A DNA stretch of 64,000 nucleotides from Candidatus Bathyarchaeota archaeon (GCA_003151735.1 PLYI01000065.1:31473-95472), one strand, 5' to 3'. Counted from the first letter of the stretch, positions 8,232 through 18,357 are shown. Numbers and translations are program-made. The notes: generated from the sequence alone by a model not told the origin.

Positions 8232-9851
8232 TTAAGCTGCTAATCGGTTACTTAGAATTTGTTGTTCTTTGTCTGAGAGCCAGCCTTCGTGTTTTAGGTA
8301 AACTAAGCCTTTCTCAACATTTTCCATGAACAAACTGTTGTTTAGAAGATTATCTTTCTGAGATAGACTGCTAAGTAGGCTTTCAAACATGGTGTTTTGT
8401 TTGGTAAACACTTGAACGTTTTCAATTAAGGCATTGATTGCTTTGAAACGTGGCACAAGCAAGTCTCTGATTTTCGACATGCCAAATGCGCCTTTGAGTT
8501 TCGCAGAGAAATCCACGGCGCTGACTGTTGAGGGCGGAAGGATAAGGTAGCGTTTAGTTAAGCCCATTTCATAGCAAGCCACGTAAAACAGCACATAAAA
8601 CAGGGAAGGAGCTTTCAAAGCTTGGTCTTTAATTCCTAACAATTCAAAATTGGCTTTAATTGTCTCTTTTACCTTGAGGCTTTTGTTTAAGCCTTCGATT
8701 ACTGGTTTTTCTTGTTTAAGTAGTCTATAGGTTTCCTGCTTGAAAGTGAGCATTTTAGCGTCGCGGGAGGCTTCAAGTTCCAGCAGGAGCTGGCGGACAA
8801 ACTTGATTTCGCCGTCAAGTCCAAAATTTAATTGAGAGATTTCTTGCTGTTTTTGTTTGCTAATTTTCTTAAAGTTGCCCTCGATGTTTTTCAGTTCCTT
8901 TTTAAGACCATTGAGTTCTTTTTGGGTTTGTTTGATTTTTTCTTTCCATCGTTTCTCGTAAACTGCATACTTCTTTGTGGCTTGGGCTTTTGCTTCGCGT
9001 TGGTAGAGCTTGATTTTTCCCTCGTTAGTTTGGATGGCTTTCTGGGTTTTTACTTTTAGCTTTTGCAGTTCAAAGAGTTCTTTATCAAAACTTTCCGTTA
9101 AACTCTTTATTTTCTGTTTATACTCTTTGGTTAGTTTGGCTATTTTGGGGTTTACTATTTCTTCTTGAGCTCTGATTTTGGCATCTGCTTCTTCCTTAAC
9201 GGCTGCCGCTTCATAATCGAGTTCCGTTAAGTACTGGCTTGTTGTTTTGTTAATGAGCCGTGTGCATTCTGGAAGCTTTTCTGCTTCATCCCTTAGACCT
9301 GATTGCAACTTATCAAACTCAGTTATCATGGAGGATATTGCGGTTTCTTGAAGGGTTGGCGAAAGCAAAGCAAAGTTTGCCTGTGCCGTTGCTTCTGTTG
9401 CTTCTTTTCGGTAAACGCTAAACTCATTTTTAAAAACTAAGTTGGAAATTAAGCCTCTAAACGTGAATTGCTTCTCTTTTAGGGACTGCTGAAAATAGCT
9501 GCTGTGGTCTGATAGGAACGCCATGTATTTTTCTCGCGGGCTTGAATTTGCTTCTAAGCTTTCCAAGAACACTTTTGCCGACGGCACCTCAGCATATGTG
9601 ACGTTGCAGTTGGAATCGTCGAATCCGTCGAAAACGAAGCTTGAATCGTTTTTTGGAAACAGCCACAGAGGGTAGCCAACTTTCGACAGGAAAACAAGTT
9701 TTTCTTCAGGTTGCCTTGCGATTAAGCCGCCGCCTTTGTTTCTCTCAAGTTCTGCAATGGCGAAAACGGCTACTGCCTCAACCTCTGTGGAGCTGTTTTT
9801 CTGATTTGTGAAGGGTAGAGTAAACCGTTTTGTTGCAGAGGTTAACATCAT
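8232..9851 (-). CDS. Long coiled-coil protein of unknown function
   Basis: The 539-residue protein has three parts. Residues 1-190 form a globular region (VEAVAVFAIAELERNKGGGL, YPLWLFP). The middle is a long charged coiled coil (about 200-375, rich in K, E, Q with heptad spacing). The C-terminal part is again globular with LFYVLFYVACYEMG and KRYLILPPSTVSAV. There is no signal peptide. It lies downstream of nreA on the same strand with 47 bases between, so the two may be cotranscribed. I recognise no catalytic motif. A structural or SMC-like accessory role would be a guess. Confidence 0.75.
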   Translation of the reverse strand: MMLTSATKRFTLPFTNQKNSSTEVEAVAVFAIAELERNKGGGLIARQPEEKLVFLSKVGYPLWLFPKNDSSFVFDGFDDSNCNVTYAEVPSAKVFLESLEANSSPREKYMAFLSDHSSYFQQSLKEKQFTFRGLISNLVFKNEFSVYRKEATEATAQANFALLSPTLQETAISSMITEFDKLQSGLRDEAEKLPECTRLINKTTSQYLTELDYEAAAVKEEADAKIRAQEEIVNPKIAKLTKEYKQKIKSLTESFDKELFELQKLKVKTQKAIQTNEGKIKLYQREAKAQATKKYAVYEKRWKEKIKQTQKELNGLKKELKNIEGNFKKISKQKQQEISQLNFGLDGEIKFVRQLLLELEASRDAKMLTFKQETYRLLKQEKPVIEGLNKSLKVKETIKANFELLGIKDQALKAPSLFYVLFYVACYEMGLTKRYLILPPSTVSAVDFSAKLKGAFGMSKIRDLLVPRFKAINALIENVQVFTKQNTMFESLLSSLSQKDNLLNNSLFMENVEKGLVYLKHEGWLSDKEQQILSNRLAA

Positions 9852-9898
9852 GTTACGTGAAGGTATAGCAGGATTGCTTTTTTAAAACTTGCCGTCAT

Positions 9899-11242
9899 TT
9901 AGCCGCTGAAGAAGTCTGTTATCGTCTTTTGAAACAGCGCCCTCTTTAACAGTTCACTCTGAAGTATCCACCGCTGCATCGGAATCTCAAACCTGCCGCT
10001 GATGAACTGTAAGGATTCGGCAAGGCTCTTGAACATGTAGGGTTTTTGGTGCATTGCATTTCGTACGTTTTCTCGGACTTGCCAGACGCCGATGGGCATA
10101 ATGTAGCCTGGTCTAGCTTCCCTTAACACGATGGCTGTGGCTTGGCGCCTCTCTCTTGTAAGCTGCTCACAGACGGCTAATCGTGCGGAATAGTAGCAAC
10201 CGCCAATCTGTGCGTAAGTGGTTCGTCCGCTGTTGCCTTCCCAATCAGAGAAGATAGAGATGCTGTGCCCATTCGGGTTCCAAACGGTGCCGGGCCACCA
10301 TGCCTCCATGGATTCGTAGCTCCACTGCACCGGAATCATCAAAATCTCAAACACATTATCCATGTAGATTGATTCGTAAACTCGGTACTCGTTGATTTCA
10401 GGGAATGTTTTGACTTTTTCTCCCAGGTTTTTGGAGATAATATCGTCGACGGCTGTTATGCTCCAGCGGGTTGGAACAAGGCGCCTTTTCTTTTCCACTC
10501 CGAAAGCGCCAACGCTAAACGCCTTCTGAATCTTTGACACCAACACTCCCCGATTGTAGAGCTCCACCACCGCCTGCGTTGCCCGCAAATCTGTGTCGTA
10601 ATAGGCTTTTTCTATTTTGTCGTCGTAGCGTGCGTTGCCTACGTGGAGGTCACGTATGGGCGCTGAGGGACCAAACGGCTGCACATCAGCATCAAGGTAA
10701 ATGGAGCCCCTCGGCCTTTTTGTAAGGTTCAACTCTATGTCAACACAGCTGTCTGCAAGCGCTAACTCACGCGTCTGATCCAGTATCCTGCCTGCATCCA
10801 TAAACTTCTGCACATTAACCCGGTGCTTACCACGCACTAGCAAACTGCGAAAACCAACAATTTCATCCATCGATTTCCCAAACCATCGTTCAGGCAAATC
10901 ATAAATGCCTGTGTCCTCATGGACAGGTGGCACAAGTGGTCCAGCGTAAACGTTTGGGTAGCCGATTCTTCCTATGAAAACGCTTGGGGGAGACATGCCG
11001 TCGATGTCTTCGCTTGCCATTAATGGTACGCTTTTGAGGAAATAGTTGACTTTAACCATTATTGGGCATCGGGTTTTGCCGCAGAGGGCTCGGGCTCCTT
11101 TGCACAGGATGCAGAGGCTGTCGTTTCGGGATCGTGTTGTGATTTGTTGTTGTTCGAGGGTGTTGGTGTTGACTTTTTTTATGATGTCCATTAGCCAGTT
11201 GCTGGGTTTTGTACCTGTGGTTTGAGGTTGGGTGTTGGTCAT
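9899..11242 (-). CDS. nreA: NreA-like DNA repair protein with PIP-box
   Basis: This 447-residue protein matches the archaeal NreA/NreB family, which is linked to repair of DNA damage and binds the sliding clamp. An N-terminal zinc-finger-like CILCKGARALCGKTRC is followed by the conserved core (PPSVFIGRIGYPNVYAGPL, SMDEIVGFRSLLVRG, RWSITAVDDIIS). The last residues, QKTITDFFSG, form a textbook PCNA-interacting PIP-box (QxxhxxFF). The full length and intact ends suggest a working gene. Its downstream neighbour is the 539-residue coiled-coil protein. Confidence 0.9.
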   Translation of the reverse strand: MTNTQPQTTGTKPSNWLMDIIKKVNTNTLEQQQITTRSRNDSLCILCKGARALCGKTRCPIMVKVNYFLKSVPLMASEDIDGMSPPSVFIGRIGYPNVYAGPLVPPVHEDTGIYDLPERWFGKSMDEIVGFRSLLVRGKHRVNVQKFMDAGRILDQTRELALADSCVDIELNLTKRPRGSIYLDADVQPFGPSAPIRDLHVGNARYDDKIEKAYYDTDLRATQAVVELYNRGVLVSKIQKAFSVGAFGVEKKRRLVPTRWSITAVDDIISKNLGEKVKTFPEINEYRVYESIYMDNVFEILMIPVQWSYESMEAWWPGTVWNPNGHSISIFSDWEGNSGRTTYAQIGGCYYSARLAVCEQLTRERRQATAIVLREARPGYIMPIGVWQVRENVRNAMHQKPYMFKSLAESLQFISGRFEIPMQRWILQSELLKRALFQKTITDFFSG

Positions 11243-11410
11243 GTATGCTTTTATTATTGAGTTGATGTCTCATATGGTTTTTTCTGCATGAAAATGTCTA
11301 AAACGCCTGTTTTCTGAGCGTTTTCGAAGCGCGGCTGTCGATACTTCGGTTTTTGAATCATGTCCTACCTTGAAATCTCGCTTATATTAACTGTCATGAT
11401 ACACCATGCT

Positions 11411-11987
11411 CTATTTATCATAAAGTGGACGAGTAATTCTTTTAGCGAACAAAACCAACCGTTTCGGAAGCTTAGGCTTAGCTTCATCCACCATCTTCCA
11501 CACTACGGGAAGCGGAAATGGAGTTGCGTTTGCATCAATAATTTTTAGCTCGCCATCAAACATTCTTAGGTTCTCAGCTTTGATGTCGGAAATACCGTAT
11601 TTGTAAACAGTCCGTCTTAAGATGTCCAGTTCCTTTTGGGTGACATTTGCGGAGTACCCATACTGCTGCAACAGGCAATATTTGGTATGCCAAAATATCT
11701 TGGCAAACAGCTGATGCCGCATGCTTTCGGGAACTCGCTTGTAAGCTCGATGGTCCTTCTCAATGCTGGTTTTGGGTCCAACTTTAAGCACGATTTTTTG
11801 ATCAATGGAGTGGATGCCGAAGACGATTTTGTGCCAGCCAGCATCTTTAACGTATAAATCGGGGAAATCTCAATATTAATTTTTTAAGCTCATCTTGTCC
11901 AATAAACGAGGTGCCCTTTGATTCAATGTAGCGGTCTATCAAATGGTCGATTTGTCTTCCTGTTTGATGCAGAGTTTTGTACTTCAA
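11411..11987 (-). pseudogene. Frameshifted kinase-fold (phosphotransferase-like) gene
   Basis: The ORF track shows only the C-terminal 126 residues (GTG 11791). The same frame extends upstream (DFPDLYVKDAGWHKIVFGIH), and the N-terminal part is in another frame from TTG 11987 (LKYKTLHQTGRQIDHLIDRY..., FIGQDELKKLILRFP). Deleting one G from GGGG at 11861-11864 joins the two without a gap, giving ...ILRFPDLYVKDAGW.... The segment YGISDIKAENLRMFDGELKI then IDA resembles the catalytic loop (DxKxxN) and the metal-binding Asp of protein-kinase-like phosphotransferases. The substrate is unknown. It may be an intact gene with one sequence error. Confidence 0.65.
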
Positions 11988-12137
11988 TGTTTAGCACTCA
12001 AAAATCGTTTAGCATTAAAAAATTAGTGTGTGGATAATAATAAACCTAAACAAAAAAGTGCTGATGCGAAAAATCAAACTCTTGGGGGACCAAATCCCAG
12101 CGGTTAGGTTCAAGAGCGCTTAGTATATAATAGTGTC

Positions 12138-14753
12138 TTGCCAAATTATCTTTTGGAACCTTTTAGGGGTTTTTTGACTACGGTGGATACCCAAGAAATT
12201 TTAACTCTGCCTGTTGATAATGTTTTGTCTCAGCTTAACACAGCTCAGGCTGGTTTGTCCACCCAGGAAGTTCAGCTTCGCATTTCCACCTACGGACCAA
12301 ACGAACTGGCCGAGAAGCAGAAACGCACTGGCTTAATTGAAATTCTGTATCACTTGAGAAATCCCCTTGTCATTATCCTTCTAATCGCAGGCTTGATTTC
12401 AGGGTTTGTACAAGATGTAACGGACGCAGTAATAATTTTCCTCATCGTTCTTCTCAGCATCACCCTTGACGTGTATCAAGAATCGAAAGCTCAGAACGCC
12501 GCCGAAGCACTTAAAGATAAAGTGACAACAAAAGCAACGGTTCTAAGAGACGGCGTAAAACAAGATGTGAAACTTTCTGAAATCGTTCCCGGCGACATAA
12601 TCTACCTCATAGCTGGAGATCTTGTACCCGCTGATTCCAGATTAATCAGCGCCAAGGACCTGAACCTGAATCAGTCAGCATTAACAGGCGAAGCATTTCC
12701 AGTTGAAAAGAATGCTGCTCCACTTGCGGCTGTAACTTCCGAAATGACTGGGTGGAACAATTACGTTTTCTTGGGAACCTCGGTGGTAAGTGGAACCGGA
12801 ACCGCCGTCGTAGTCAACACTGGAAAATTAACGGAATACGGAAAAATCGCCAAAGCACTTGTGGCTAAGGCACCCGAAACCGAATTTGAGAAGGGGCTTC
12901 GGCGTTTCGGAGCTTTAATGACTGAAGTAACGCTTTTCCTTGTGGTTTTCGTCTTTTTTGTTAATGCATTTTTCTATTCCGGTAGCCGAACCATTTTGCA
13001 GTCGCTGCTCTTTGCAGTAGCCCTTGCGGTGGGCTTAACACCTGAGCTTTTGCCAATGATAATGTCTATCAATCTGTCAAGAGGCGCAGTCGCGATGTCT
13101 AAAAAAGGCGTTATCGTAAAGCGGCTGGCATCTATCCAGAACTTTGGCAACATGGATGTTTTATGTACAGATAAAACTGGCACGCTAACAGAGAACAAAC
13201 TTACATTAAACGGGACCGAGGATTTAGAGGGAAAAGAAGCCCAGAAAGTGCTGACGTATGGTTATTTTAACTGTGTTTTTGAAACAGGATTAAAAAGCCC
13301 ACTTGACGACGCCGTTCTTCAGTACAAGCAGTTTGATGTAGCTGGAATCACCAAAATTGATGAAATCCCGTTTGACTTTATCCGAAGACGCGTTTCGGTG
13401 GTAGTCGAGAACGAAGGGCAGAGACTCATAATCTCCAAAGGAGCCCCGGAAGAAATCCTGAAAATCTGTGTTTTCTGCGAAACTGACGAAATCCTAACCG
13501 ATTTTACAAATGTTTGCCAAGGCAAGTTTGAGCAGCGGTACAACGCTCTTAGTGCTCAAGGATTTAGGGTTTTAGCGGTCGCATACAAGAAAGTCAAAGC
13601 TGATAAAACGCATTACTCAATTGGCGACGAAACCGACATGGTTTTTCTTGGTTTTCTATCTTTTTTTGACCCGCCTAAAGAAAGTGCAAAGGAAGCTATC
13701 CGCTTGTTGGCCAGAGACGGCGTGGAACTCAAAGTGGTCACTGGCGACAACGAGTTAGTTACAAAAACAGTCTGCGATCAACTTGGATTCACCATTAAAG
13801 GCGTTATTACAGGAAGCCAAATCGCCATGCTACAAGATGACGCCCTGGCTCGAGTTGTGGAGGACAACAACATTTTTGCGCGTGTGAACCCCGCTCAAAA
13901 AGACCGAGTGATCACAGCTCTAAAGGCTAATGGCCACGTAGTAGGGTATATGGGCGACGGCATCAACGACGCTCCTTCTTTGAAAACCGCGGACGTGGGC
14001 ATATCAGTAGAGAATGCTGTTGATGTCGCGAAGGAATCAGCCGACCTCATCCTGCTAAAGCCTGACTTGATCGTGCTTGACCAAGGTGTTTTGGAAGGCC
14101 GAAAAACCTTCGGCAACACAATGAAATATATAATGATGGGTGTCAGCTCAAACTTTGGAACAATGTTCAGCGTAGCGGGAGCATCCCTGTTCCTGAGCTT
14201 TTTACCCATGACAGCTATCCAAATTCTGCTAAACAACCTCTTATACGACCTTTCCGAAGCAACCATACCAACAGACAACGTGGACGCTGAGTACATTGAA
14301 AAGCCCAAAAAGCTTGACATCTCTTACATCAGAAGATTCATGGTGACCATGGGTCCCGTTAGCTCTGTGTTTGATTTTCTGACTTTCTTCTTGCTGATAG
14401 TAGTGTTCAGAGCTTCGATCCCAGTTTTTCAAACTGCCTGGTTCATAGAGTCACTTACAACTCAAACGCTTGTGGTTTTCTTGTTAAGAACACGGAAAAC
14501 GCCATTTTACAAGAGCAAACCGGGCAAACTTTTGGTGATAAGCAGCTTATCAGTTGTGGCTGTCGCGTTCGCTTTGCCCTACACGCCGCTTGGCGCTGTC
14601 TTCAAGTTTTCGCCGCCGCCAGCAACGTTCTATCTGGCACTCGTGGGGCTAATAGCTGCCTATTTGCTCTTGGTTGAGGTTGTCAAAAAATGGTTCCTTA
14701 AACGATACGCTTGCCTTCTAGAACAAATCTATGTCCCAAAAAAACAAAACTGA
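12138..14753 (+). CDS. mgtA: P-type ATPase, MgtA-like (type IIIB) Mg2+ transporter
   Basis: The 871-residue pump has the full P-type architecture: actuator motif LTGEAFPVEK, phosphorylation site CTDKTGTLTEN with Asp about residue 345, nucleotide-binding KGAPEEIL, hinge GDGINDAPSL, and ten predicted helices. The M6-region motif NNLLYDLSEATIPTDNVD is the MgtA/MgtB signature, pointing to Mg2+ influx. The TTG at 12138 lies about ten bases after a TATAATAG stretch, so that codon would make nearly leaderless mRNA; GTG 12183 is an alternative start. It stands alone in its orientation. Confidence 0.85.
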   Translation: MPNYLLEPFRGFLTTVDTQEILTLPVDNVLSQLNTAQAGLSTQEVQLRISTYGPNELAEKQKRTGLIEILYHLRNPLVIILLIAGLISGFVQDVTDAVIIFLIVLLSITLDVYQESKAQNAAEALKDKVTTKATVLRDGVKQDVKLSEIVPGDIIYLIAGDLVPADSRLISAKDLNLNQSALTGEAFPVEKNAAPLAAVTSEMTGWNNYVFLGTSVVSGTGTAVVVNTGKLTEYGKIAKALVAKAPETEFEKGLRRFGALMTEVTLFLVVFVFFVNAFFYSGSRTILQSLLFAVALAVGLTPELLPMIMSINLSRGAVAMSKKGVIVKRLASIQNFGNMDVLCTDKTGTLTENKLTLNGTEDLEGKEAQKVLTYGYFNCVFETGLKSPLDDAVLQYKQFDVAGITKIDEIPFDFIRRRVSVVVENEGQRLIISKGAPEEILKICVFCETDEILTDFTNVCQGKFEQRYNALSAQGFRVLAVAYKKVKADKTHYSIGDETDMVFLGFLSFFDPPKESAKEAIRLLARDGVELKVVTGDNELVTKTVCDQLGFTIKGVITGSQIAMLQDDALARVVEDNNIFARVNPAQKDRVITALKANGHVVGYMGDGINDAPSLKTADVGISVENAVDVAKESADLILLKPDLIVLDQGVLEGRKTFGNTMKYIMMGVSSNFGTMFSVAGASLFLSFLPMTAIQILLNNLLYDLSEATIPTDNVDAEYIEKPKKLDISYIRRFMVTMGPVSSVFDFLTFFLLIVVFRASIPVFQTAWFIESLTTQTLVVFLLRTRKTPFYKSKPGKLLVISSLSVVAVAFALPYTPLGAVFKFSPPPATFYLALVGLIAAYLLLVEVVKKWFLKRYACLLEQIYVPKKQN

Positions 14754-14831
14754 CAACGAATATAAATTCCCATGGTCCCGATTACTCTTTTGTTTAGCTT
14801 GGACGGATCTTCTCGATGGGAGTTAACGCTT

Positions 14832-15029
14832 CTAAACTACATATCGGATTGCAATTTCATGATCCTTCTGAATTCGAGGAGACTCTTCTCTGAGTTGAAT
14901 TACGTGCTCAAAGAGCCAAGTAGAAAGTTCTTTACAATTATCGGGATTGCAGGAAAATTTCTTCTCTTTTCCATTGTATGACTGGCATTTTGCGCATGGA
15001 ATTTCTTCCGTAGGCTCCATTGTCATCAT
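14832..15029 (-). CDS. Small Cys-rich protein, unknown
   Basis: This 65-residue product has CAKCQSYNGKEKKFSCNPDNC near the N-terminus, a CxxC plus CxxxxC arrangement suited to a zinc or iron-sulfur site, and an amphipathic helix after it (LSTWLFEHVIQLREE). The downstream half is charged. The opposite-strand ORF 14772..14981 is taken as its shadow. It lies between an MgtA gene and tRNA-Asp. No family is recognised. Confidence 0.5.
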   Translation of the reverse strand: MMTMEPTEEIPCAKCQSYNGKEKKFSCNPDNCKELSTWLFEHVIQLREESPRIQKDHEIAIRYVV

Positions 15030-15131
15030 TAATTCGTTACCCTAAATTTTGATATATCATTTATGAAGAGAAAGTAATGATTCAAAATCATGTTTGCTGA
15101 AGCAAATATTAGCAATTAAGGAGAATAATGG

Positions 15132-15206
15132 CGCCCAGGCCGGGATTCGGACCCGGGTCCTGCGGGCGACAGCCGCATATACTGGACCGAACTATACTAC
15201 CTGGGC
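15132..15206 (-). tRNA. tRNA-Asp (GTC)
   Basis: On the minus strand GCCCAGG pairs with CCTGGGC. Anticodon stem TGCGG/CCGCA encloses CTGTCGC, anticodon GTC. The T arm is CCGGGTCCGAATCCCGG. Discriminator G is followed by encoded CCA (15129-15131). Confidence 0.95.
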
Positions 15207-15374
15207 AATTAAGCGCCGCAACACATACACGATAATTTAACTAATTAAGGTTTCTCGGTTTTGTCTTTGAACAACTTATTGGAAAAGTGACTGTTTTGCC
15301 TAAAGTTTACTTTTTTGGGTTTTATGCTTGGTGGCAATTTTAATATGTCTAGAATTATTACTGGTTAATGTTGC

Positions 15375-17309
15375 TTGAGGGAGGACGAAAAAATCAAAGC
15401 AAACGCGGACTACATGGCAGTTTTGCAAAAATACTGGCTTCCGATAATACTGTTGCTGCTAACGGCTGTCTCGTTTGTCTCAGGCTATCTTGCCGTCTTC
15501 ACCGCTTTGGTTTTTACCTTTCTTGTTCCAGGCTTGATAGCTTACAGGTTTTTCAACTTAAAATCCCATGAAATCTGGGCTTTTGTGCCCATATTCAGCG
15601 TTTTGGTCTCAGTTCAAATGGTTTACTATCTGTCGTTGGCTTTTGGGTATTCGCGGGATGCAATTCTTTTCAGTTTTCTGGCTTTAACAGCCATCTATGC
15701 TTTGGTGGTTTACAAGAAAGGCGAACCGCTAAAGCTTCCGAAGTTTCTCAAGCTTAGACAATTAAAGAAGACCAGCCTGCTGATTTTTGCGGTAATATTC
15801 CTCGTCAGCCTTACTGTCCTCTACCAAAGCGTTTGGCGCGGCGACCAGTACGGCATAGTCCTCACAGGCTCAAACTGGCAAGATACCCCCTTACACTACG
15901 AAATAATTGAAAGCATAAACAACGGAAATTTTCCGCCCCAAATGCCAAATTTTGCGGGGTACCCTGAGACTTACCATTACTTTGTTGATTTTCACACGGC
16001 TATTGTAGAGAAAATGTTTGGGTATTTGCCCATGCTTTTGCCGTTCTTAAATGCTGTTTTCATCGTGGTCTTCGCCCTCGCCATATACGCTTTGGCAAGA
16101 GATTACGGAAGAAAAGTTGCGGTCATCGCGACTGTTTTAGGTGTGTTTGGTTGGGGGCTTAGTTATTTTGGGTTATTTTCCGCATTAATTAATGGGACAT
16201 TTAACCCTGGTCAAAACTACATTTTCCAGTATGGTGGCACGTTTGGTTTGCCTTCAGTTTTTGATAATTTGTTGCAGCAACGGCCGATGTTGGTTGGGTT
16301 GCCGGCGTTTGCTTTGGTTTTGGTTTTGCTAAGGAACATGGACAACAAAAAAAGGATTCTCCTTGCCGGCGTAGTTACTGGTTTAGTGTTTGAGTTCCAT
16401 AACGTGGCGTTCTTCTGCTGCTACGTCGCCTACGTTGCTTACTTAATCTTTAATTTCAAACGTTTCAACCAGAGTTTCCTGTATTTTCTGGTGCCTACCG
16501 CTTTAGCCTTGCCCTTTATCCTGGGTACTGGCGGACCACCATTGACAGTGTCTATAAGTGGCACTTGGATCGCTAATTTTGCGCAGAACCCCCTCATCTA
16601 TTACCCCCTCAACTTGGGTATCCCGTTTGCGCTGGCAATTGTCGCGTTCCTTTGGAGGGGACACGAGGAACTTAAGAGCACGCTCCTGTTTTTGGTGTTG
16701 ATTCCCAACGTGTTGTTGTTGACGCCTAACCCATGGGACATGTACAAGTTTTTCATGTTTGCTTGGGTACCCATCGCTGTTTTGAGCGGTGTGGTTTTGG
16801 CTAAGCTGTGGGTTCGGAAGTGGCGGGTGGTGGTTTTGGGGTTGATTTTGCTGTCCGTCATGACGTCGGCAAGTGTGGTTATCTTCAATGTTGGCACAGA
16901 TTACCCTGCGGTTAGCTGGAGTGAATACCAAGCTGGGCTGTGGGTAAGGGATAATACACCTCAGAACTCGGTGTTTCTAACATCTGCCTTAATACACGCA
17001 CCCTCTAGCATGATTGGGGGACGGCTCCGAGTAACATCCTACATAAATTGGCCTTACGGTCATGGGGTGCCGCTCGACTTGGTGTTTCAGAGGGAACACG
17101 ATATAGATTTGGCATACAATGGGACTGCGGCTGAGTTGGCATCAGTAATCAGGGAATACAATGTCTCGTACGTTTATGTTGGCTCTGAAGAAACCGGACA
17201 GTACTCCAACTGCATCGTTCATTTCGACGCTATCGGATATTTGACAACTGTTTATTCTAATGGCAACACGAGAGTCTACCAAGTAGATTGGGCGAAGATG
17301 GGCACTTAA
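15375..17309 (+). CDS. Polytopic membrane protein, GT-C glycosyltransferase-like
   Basis: The 644-residue protein has roughly a dozen membrane helices and a soluble C-terminal domain of about 130 residues (WSEYQAGLWVRDNTPQNSVF onward). Between early helices it has an external loop, GDQYGIVLTGSNWQDTPLHY and GYPETYHYFVDFHTAIVEK, with acidic and His residues placed as in GT-C enzymes that use lipid-linked sugars. The C-terminal domain with an NVSYVYVG-like segment is common in such archaeal proteins. The TTG start 15375 and ATG 15414 are alternatives. Its stop overlaps the stop of the convergent gene by four bases. The exact transferase activity is unknown. Confidence 0.65.
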   Translation: MREDEKIKANADYMAVLQKYWLPIILLLLTAVSFVSGYLAVFTALVFTFLVPGLIAYRFFNLKSHEIWAFVPIFSVLVSVQMVYYLSLAFGYSRDAILFSFLALTAIYALVVYKKGEPLKLPKFLKLRQLKKTSLLIFAVIFLVSLTVLYQSVWRGDQYGIVLTGSNWQDTPLHYEIIESINNGNFPPQMPNFAGYPETYHYFVDFHTAIVEKMFGYLPMLLPFLNAVFIVVFALAIYALARDYGRKVAVIATVLGVFGWGLSYFGLFSALINGTFNPGQNYIFQYGGTFGLPSVFDNLLQQRPMLVGLPAFALVLVLLRNMDNKKRILLAGVVTGLVFEFHNVAFFCCYVAYVAYLIFNFKRFNQSFLYFLVPTALALPFILGTGGPPLTVSISGTWIANFAQNPLIYYPLNLGIPFALAIVAFLWRGHEELKSTLLFLVLIPNVLLLTPNPWDMYKFFMFAWVPIAVLSGVVLAKLWVRKWRVVVLGLILLSVMTSASVVIFNVGTDYPAVSWSEYQAGLWVRDNTPQNSVFLTSALIHAPSSMIGGRLRVTSYINWPYGHGVPLDLVFQREHDIDLAYNGTAAELASVIREYNVSYVYVGSEETGQYSNCIVHFDAIGYLTTVYSNGNTRVYQVDWAKMGT

Positions 17310-17794
17310 CTTTGGATTTTTGGCGATTGACGCTTCTTACCCGACATGTAAGCAATATCTATTCTGCCCATCGTTATCTTCTCAAGTCTTTCAGGCATTA
17401 TTTTTGCCAGTTTCTCCTCAGGCTTCAAGGAGACTTGCCGAACGAGCACTTCCATGGCATGCCGCTTTTCAGTTAAGCCGGTGATGAAGCTGACTTTGCC
17501 TTGGAAGTGGACGCTGGTGTAGCTGTAGCGGCAATCCTCGGTGACGACAAAATCGAGCACTGCCTGTCCCCAAACGTTTGGGTTAGCTTTTGCGTAGACG
17601 AGTTTTTTGCCTTCGGCTGCACAATGGAAGTAGAGGCAGTTTTTAGCTTCATCGTAGCCATGGCTTAACGCGACAAGGTAAGGTTCACCATCCATGCATA
17701 GAGCAACCGTCACGTACTTGGTGGCTTTCAGAACCTGCCGCAGCTCTTCAGGGTCAGTGATTTCCCGTTCCTTGCGCCTAACATGAAAAGACAT
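17306..17794 (-). CDS. Pyridoxamine 5'-phosphate oxidase-related flavin-binding protein
   Basis: This 162-residue split-barrel protein has the opening MSFHVRRKEREITDPEELRQ, then VTVALCMDGEPYLVALSHGY and YFHCAAEGKKL, the usual pattern of the NimA/PNPOx-like family that binds FMN or F420. The predicted role is a redox or detoxifying reaction on an unknown small molecule. It shares its stop region with the convergent GT-C-like gene. The membrane-protein gene upstream on the same strand ends 26 bases before it, so both may be one transcript. Confidence 0.85.
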   Translation of the reverse strand: MSFHVRRKEREITDPEELRQVLKATKYVTVALCMDGEPYLVALSHGYDEAKNCLYFHCAAEGKKLVYAKANPNVWGQAVLDFVVTEDCRYSYTSVHFQGKVSFITGLTEKRHAMEVLVRQVSLKPEEKLAKIMPERLEKITMGRIDIAYMSGKKRQSPKIQS

Positions 17795-17820
17795 ACCTTG
17801 ACTTTAGGCGCATGGCAATA

Positions 17821-18357
17821 TTAACTTTTTTTGCGGCGCAACCTATGAGCCAGTTTGGTTTTGATAAAGCCAAGGACCGTTGGTGTGAAGATGGAGAGCG
17901 AAGCCAGCGCAAAGTTAAGTGGGAAAACCAGTGGCGACTCGAAGAGGTTGCCGCCGTAGGACCCTGTGATGTTCTGCAGGTTGCCCCAAAGCTGAAACAG
18001 CGACCACCCAGCCGTCCAGAGCAGCGCACCGCCGAGCCGAGCCAGATATTTCTGCTTTCGACTGAAAGGTTGGCCATGCGAGTTGGCGTAGAAAATTTCG
18101 CCTGCAACCGCCCCCGCGCCTCCCGGAAAAAACCCGTTAACCAAAACTTTCTCAACGATGTTGCGGGGAACAAACGGCGTTGACCACGGAGGCATAAATG
18201 CACTTAAAATCGGCAGGTGAATGTTGCCGGTTACAATCCTAAACGTAGCAGGTATCGCGTAGATAAGGACGCCGCCTATTTGCCAAACCCAAAACCGCCT
18301 GCTTCGAAGTGTGCTTGCAATGGCGCCTAGATTCATAGCTTCTAAACTAACATGCAA
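17821..18357 (-). CDS. Membrane protein of unknown function
   Basis: This product of about 178 residues has predicted helices near residues 23-40, 95-120 and 140-165 and a long loop with HLPILSAFMPPWSTPF and VEKVLVNGFFPGGAGAVAGE. ATG 18357 and ATG 18336 (MNLGAIAS) are both possible starts. It is probably cotranscribed with the downstream flavin split-barrel gene. No family is recognised. Confidence 0.6.
   Translation of the reverse strand: MHVSLEAMNLGAIASTLRSRRFWVWQIGGVLIYAIPATFRIVTGNIHLPILSAFMPPWSTPFVPRNIVEKVLVNGFFPGGAGAVAGEIFYANSHGQPFSRKQKYLARLGGALLWTAGWSLFQLWGNLQNITGSYGGNLFESPLVFPLNFALASLSIFTPTVLGFIKTKLAHRLRRKKS

Noticed and set aside
16503-16931. Minus-strand ORFs of 142 and 98 residues
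   Set aside because: They lie wholly inside the GT-C-like gene and have shadow-type composition (Gln, His, Asn runs).
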